Shown here: positions 4,015 through 6,632 of the stretch, in pieces
Layout of the letters: each line of letters starts with the position of its first letter
Position numbering within the stretch: position 1 is the stretch's first letter
Assembly: GCA_025456385.1 (NCBI GenBank)
Contig: JALOKS010000149.1
Location: 1-6,632, forward strand
Reading direction: 5' to 3'
Origin: Thermoanaerobaculales bacterium
GTDB lineage: Bacteria; Acidobacteriota; Thermoanaerobaculia; Thermoanaerobaculales; Sulfomarinibacteraceae
DNA: 6,632 nt
Position numbers and translations under genes: made by a program
Notes under the pieces: generated by a model
The model's database searches: none
What the model was told of the DNA's origin: nothing
What the model saw: only the letters and a program-made list of their open reading frames with translations

Positions 4015-6456
4015 TCACCAGTCGATGGTGAGCCCGAGGTAGGCGTTTCGCGTCGCCGCCGGGATCCACACCGGCTGCTCGCCGTCGAAGTAGCCGAAGG
4101 TGGTGTACAGGGCGTCGCCGAGGTTGTTGACGCGGCCCTGAAGGCCGAGCCGCCGCGCGCCGACGAAGGAGGCCGCCCTCGGCCCGAGGTCGAGCTCGAG
4201 CCCGAGGTCGACGGTGGCGTAGGCCTCGTTGACGCGGTGGATGTAACCGGCGGCCTGGCGGATCTCCGGGTACCTGCGCATGTCCTCGGTGTTGTCGAGG
4301 TAGAAGTCGTCGACGTAGCGCAGCTGGAGGAAGCCGTCGACCGGCCCCGCGCCGCCGATGAGCTGCAGGGTGGCGAGCCACCTCGGGCTGATCGGCAGCG
4401 AGTTGCCGGAGTGGTCGATCGCCTCGCCGTCAAACCCGTACTCGACGAAGTCGACGATCCGGCTTTCGGCCAGGGCGCCCGAGAGCAGGACCCGCCAGCG
4501 CGGCAGCGGCGTCCATTCGAGGTCGAGCTCGAGCCCGTAGTGCTCGGTCACCGCGCCGTTGGCCGTCACCGGATCGCCGTTGTTGTCGAGCCCGCCGGCC
4601 CACACGATGGCGTTCGAGAAGTCCAGGTAGTAGAGGTTGAGGGCGGCCGAGCCGGCCGACCAGGTGTGGCGGGCACCGAGCTCGTAATCGGTCAGCTCCT
4701 CGGGCTCGAGGTCCTGCGGCGGCGGCGACCAGTAGTCCTGCGGGTCGTAGAGGTCGCGGAAGGCCGGCTCGCGTCCGCCTCGGGACACATTGGCGTAGAG
4801 GCTCCAGCGGTCGCCGGGGCGGCAGGTCACGCCGAGGCGCGGCAGCAGGAAGGAGTAGGTGCTGTCGATCTCGATGCCGTTGATCCGGTCGTCGTGCATC
4901 TCGTAGCGGTGGTGCGTCCAGGTGAGGCCCGCGAGCAGGCTCCAGCGCGGGCCGAAGCTCCAGCTCTCCTGCACGAAGGGCTGCAGCGTGGCCTTGTCGA
5001 GCTCGTAGTCGTAGGTGCGGTGGTCGGGCGGCAGCTCGGGCGGGTAGTGCTGAGCCCACTGGACGATCCCGAAGTGGCGGCCGCTGTGGAGGCGGAGGGC
5101 GGCGCCGAGCTGGAGCGAGCCGCGGCCGCCGCTGTGGCTCCACTCGAGGCTCGGGATGAGGCCCGCGTCCCACTCGTCGACCTCGCGGCGTCGCACCAGG
5201 TCGGAGGTGTCGATGAGCCGGCCGTCGGGACCCGGAAAGGGCTCGAGGCCGTACTCCGGCAGCCAACCGTCCTCCTTGAACTGCTGGAAGTAGCCGTCGC
5301 CCGAGAAGAAGAAGAGCGTGTTCTGGAGGACGAGCGACGGGCTCAGCCTCCAGGTGTGGATGAGCTGGTAGTGGGGCTGGAAGAAGCTGTCGATCTCGCC
5401 CGGGTACACGAGCGGGTTGAAGCGCCGGTCGCGGCGCTCGTCGCCGGTGATCTCGCCGTCGAGGTACGGGCGCGTCACGCCCTCGTACGCGAGGTGGGTC
5501 TCCTCCGGGCCGCCGAAGAGGTTGATGCGCAGGGTCGTGGTCTCGCCGGTGCGGACGAGCGAGCCGAAGTAGCTCCACATGTCGGCCCACGACTGATCGC
5601 GGTAGCCGTTGCTCGTCACTCTCGAGTAGCGGAAGGTGGCGGCCCAGCGCTCGTCGACAAGGCCGGTGTCGTAGCTGAGCGAGAGGCGGGAGGTGCCGTA
5701 CGAGCCGCCGAGAGCGACCAGGCGCAGCCTGCGCTGGGGGAGGGGCGGCGCGGTCCGCAGGTCGATCGAGCCGCCGATCGCGCTGCCGCCGTAGAGGGTC
5801 GTGCCGACGCCCCGCTGCACCTGGATGTCGCCGGTCGTCGCCAGGAAGTCCGCGAGGTCGATGAAGAAGAGCCCGTGCGAGTGGGCGTCGTTCAGCGGCA
5901 CGCCGTTGAGGCTGACCGCGGTCCGGCGCATGTCGAATGAGCGCAGGTAGAAGTACGAGTAGCCGATCCCGTTGCCCGAGTCGTTGCTCGCGTAGAAGCC
6001 AGGCACCGACTCGAGGAGGATGGGCACGTCCTGCGCCCAGTAGCGGCGCTCGATCTCCTCGCGGTCCAGGTTCGAGACGGTGACCGGGGTTTCCCCGGCC
6101 GCTGCGCGAAGGCCCGTGACCTCGATCTCACCGGCAAACAACGGCTGCAGCTCGAGGGTCAGGGCATCCGCCATCCCGGGCACGAGGCCCTCGAGCTCCA
6201 GCACCTGAAAGCCCTCGCCTTCGACCCGCAGCCGGAGCCCGGTCGCGGGCTGGACCGGCAGCTCGAGCCGAAAGCGACCGAGCTCGTCGGCGGCGACGCT
6301 CAGCTGGACGCGGTGGCCGACGAGGGTGACCCGCGCGCCGGGGACCGGCCGCCCCGAGGCTGCGTCGATGACCACCCCGCTCAGCTCGGCGGCGGTCGCC
6401 GCCGCAGCGATGCTCACGGCGAGGGCGAGACACGAACAGAGTGTGGCGAGCTTCAT
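4015..6456 (-). CDS. TonB-dependent outer-membrane receptor under TPP riboswitch (probable thiamine uptake)
   Basis: An 813-residue receptor, a normal length for the family. A Sec signal peptide (residues 1 to about 23, MKLATLCSCLALAV then an alanine-rich cleavage region) is followed by a carboxypeptidase-regulatory-like beta-sandwich (about 25-103, with SGVVIDAASGRPVPGARV), a TonB-box-like stretch near EIEVTGLR (110-117), the plug (about 122-235) and a 22-strand-type beta-barrel ending in the aromatic W813. The plug motifs SLNGVPLNDAHSHG (182-195) and QVQRGVGTTLYGGSAIGGS (212-230) resemble those common in Bacteroidetes-type receptors. The ATG at 6456 is chosen because it starts the signal peptide and is preceded by GGAGGTG; the longer in-frame start at 6564 lies inside the riboswitch. 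The ligand is inferred from regulation: the leader carries a TPP aptamer, and TPP-regulated receptors of this kind transport thiamine in Bacteroides. The protein alone would not reveal the ligand. Energy would come from TonB-ExbB-ExbD, encoded elsewhere. Confidence 0.93.
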   Translation of the reverse strand: MKLATLCSCLALAVSIAAAATAAELSGVVIDAASGRPVPGARVTLVGHRVQLSVAADELGRFRLELPVQPATGLRLRVEGEGFQVLELEGLVPGMADALTLELQPLFAGEIEVTGLRAAAGETPVTVSNLDREEIERRYWAQDVPILLESVPGFYASNDSGNGIGYSYFYLRSFDMRRTAVSLNGVPLNDAHSHGLFFIDLADFLATTGDIQVQRGVGTTLYGGSAIGGSIDLRTAPPLPQRRLRLVALGGSYGTSRLSLSYDTGLVDERWAATFRYSRVTSNGYRDQSWADMWSYFGSLVRTGETTTLRINLFGGPEETHLAYEGVTRPYLDGEITGDERRDRRFNPLVYPGEIDSFFQPHYQLIHTWRLSPSLVLQNTLFFFSGDGYFQQFKEDGWLPEYGLEPFPGPDGRLIDTSDLVRRREVDEWDAGLIPSLEWSHSGGRGSLQLGAALRLHSGRHFGIVQWAQHYPPELPPDHRTYDYELDKATLQPFVQESWSFGPRWSLLAGLTWTHHRYEMHDDRINGIEIDSTYSFLLPRLGVTCRPGDRWSLYANVSRGGREPAFRDLYDPQDYWSPPPQDLEPEELTDYELGARHTWSAGSAALNLYYLDFSNAIVWAGGLDNNGDPVTANGAVTEHYGLELDLEWTPLPRWRVLLSGALAESRIVDFVEYGFDGEAIDHSGNSLPISPRWLATLQLIGGAGPVDGFLQLRYVDDFYLDNTEDMRRYPEIRQAAGYIHRVNEAYATVDLGLELDLGPRAASFVGARRLGLQGRVNNLGDALYTTFGYFDGEQPVWIPAATRNAYLGLTIDW

Positions 6457-6460
6457 GGCG

Positions 6461-6491
6461 CACCTCCGAGCAGGGCCCACGACCGGAGGTG
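6461..6491 (-). promoter_or_regulatory. Shine-Dalgarno-masking hairpin (riboswitch expression platform)
   Basis: In the receptor mRNA, CACCUCCG (6491-6484 on the minus strand) is a perfect 8-base complement of CGGAGGUG (6468-6461), which contains the Shine-Dalgarno four bases before the ATG. The loop is 15 bases. Forming this helix would hide the ribosome-binding site. A CGGAGG in the aptamer core (6557-6552) can pair with the CCUCCG of the masking strand, giving an alternative open state. The complementarity is seen directly; the switching direction is inferred. Confidence 0.65.
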
Positions 6492-6538
6492 ACGAGTTCG
6501 GGGAGCCCGCTTGCGATGCGCTGCGGCAGGGAAAGTGG

Positions 6539-6631
6539 GCGTCTCCAGATCCCTCCGCCGGCATGACCCGGATCAGGTTCGAGGGGTGTGCTCTCAGCCC
6601 CGCCGCCGGCGGGGCACCCCCACGGAAACGC
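6539..6631 (-). promoter_or_regulatory. TPP riboswitch (THI-box) aptamer
   Basis: On the minus strand the aptamer reads in conserved order: GGGGGUG (6621-6615), a P3 stem GCCCCGCC/GGCGGGGC with a 3-base loop (6615-6597), CUGAGAG (6597-6591), CACACCCC closing P2 (6590-6583), CCUGAUC (6577-6571), AUGCC (6564-6560) and GCGGAGGGA, matching the family's CUGAUCNGGNUNAUNCC and GCGNAGGGA core. A P1 closing helix GCGUUUCC/GGAGACGC (6631-6624 with 6546-6539, one G-U pair) completes the structure. Thiamine pyrophosphate binding is well established for this RNA class. It ends 82 bases upstream of the receptor start and so sits in its leader; the promoter must lie beyond the right edge of the window. Confidence 0.95.
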
Positions 6632-6632
6632 T

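Noticed and set aside
3269..4042. A 257-codon plus-strand frame opposite the acyltransferase
   Set aside because: It shows no recognisable motif, while the minus strand encodes H-x4-acid and PEG acyltransferase motifs.
4237..5940. A long plus-strand open frame (567 codons) opposite the TonB-dependent receptor
   Set aside because: Its translation is dominated by V, A, E, R and G with no domain signature, as expected for the antisense of a GC-rich gene; the minus-strand frame has a signal peptide, plug motifs and an aromatic C-terminus.
6457..6564. A longer receptor with 36 extra N-terminal residues starting at 6564
   Set aside because: That start lies inside the TPP aptamer and would bury the signal peptide; the ATG at 6456 has a good Shine-Dalgarno and begins exactly at the signal peptide.

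Overview
The window is high-GC DNA from a Gram-negative bacterium. It encodes an 813-residue TonB-dependent outer-membrane receptor, a prepilin-type protein and a PlsC-type membrane acyltransferase. The mix would fit an Acidobacteriota-, Myxococcota- or other deltaproteobacteria-like genome. That assignment is inference from gene style and composition, not from a marker gene.

Layout from left to right. (1) The 3' part of a PLP-dependent fold-type-II enzyme (2-1279, +), whose beginning lies off the left edge. (2) Converging on it, a 64-residue DUF1737-type protein (1302-1496, -). (3) A 368-base divergent intergenic region (1497-1864). It carries two CRP-family-like palindromes, one perfect (1718-1733) and one with a single mismatch (1576-1591), plus two GC-rich inverted repeats. 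(4) A type IV pilin/pseudopilin-like protein (1865-2413, +), closed by a strong intrinsic terminator (2464-2498). (5) An ADP-ribose-pyrophosphatase-type Nudix hydrolase (2529-3083, +). (6) A convergent intergenic segment (3087-3247) built from two oppositely oriented arrays of a degenerate 7-base repeat. (7) A PlsC-type acyltransferase with a GTG start (3239-3940, -). (8) A TonB-dependent receptor (4015-6456, -). (9) A TPP (THI-box) riboswitch (6539-6631, -) in the receptor's leader.

The most informative unit is the right third. The TPP aptamer is complete, including a closing P1 helix. The leader between it and the receptor start holds an 8-bp helix that would mask the Shine-Dalgarno sequence, and a stretch of the aptamer core can pair with the masking strand instead. 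This assigns the receptor to uptake of thiamine or a thiamine-related compound under feedback control by TPP, a role its protein sequence alone would not reveal. The acyltransferase lies 74 bases downstream on the same strand with no obvious terminator between, so it may be co-transcribed, although nothing links it to thiamine.

The left two thirds look like ordinary chromosomal genes. The notable non-coding signals there are the paired CRP-like sites between the pilin-like gene and the DUF1737 gene, and the heptamer arrays, which run into the end of the acyltransferase gene. I see no mobile element, CRISPR array, tRNA or rRNA.
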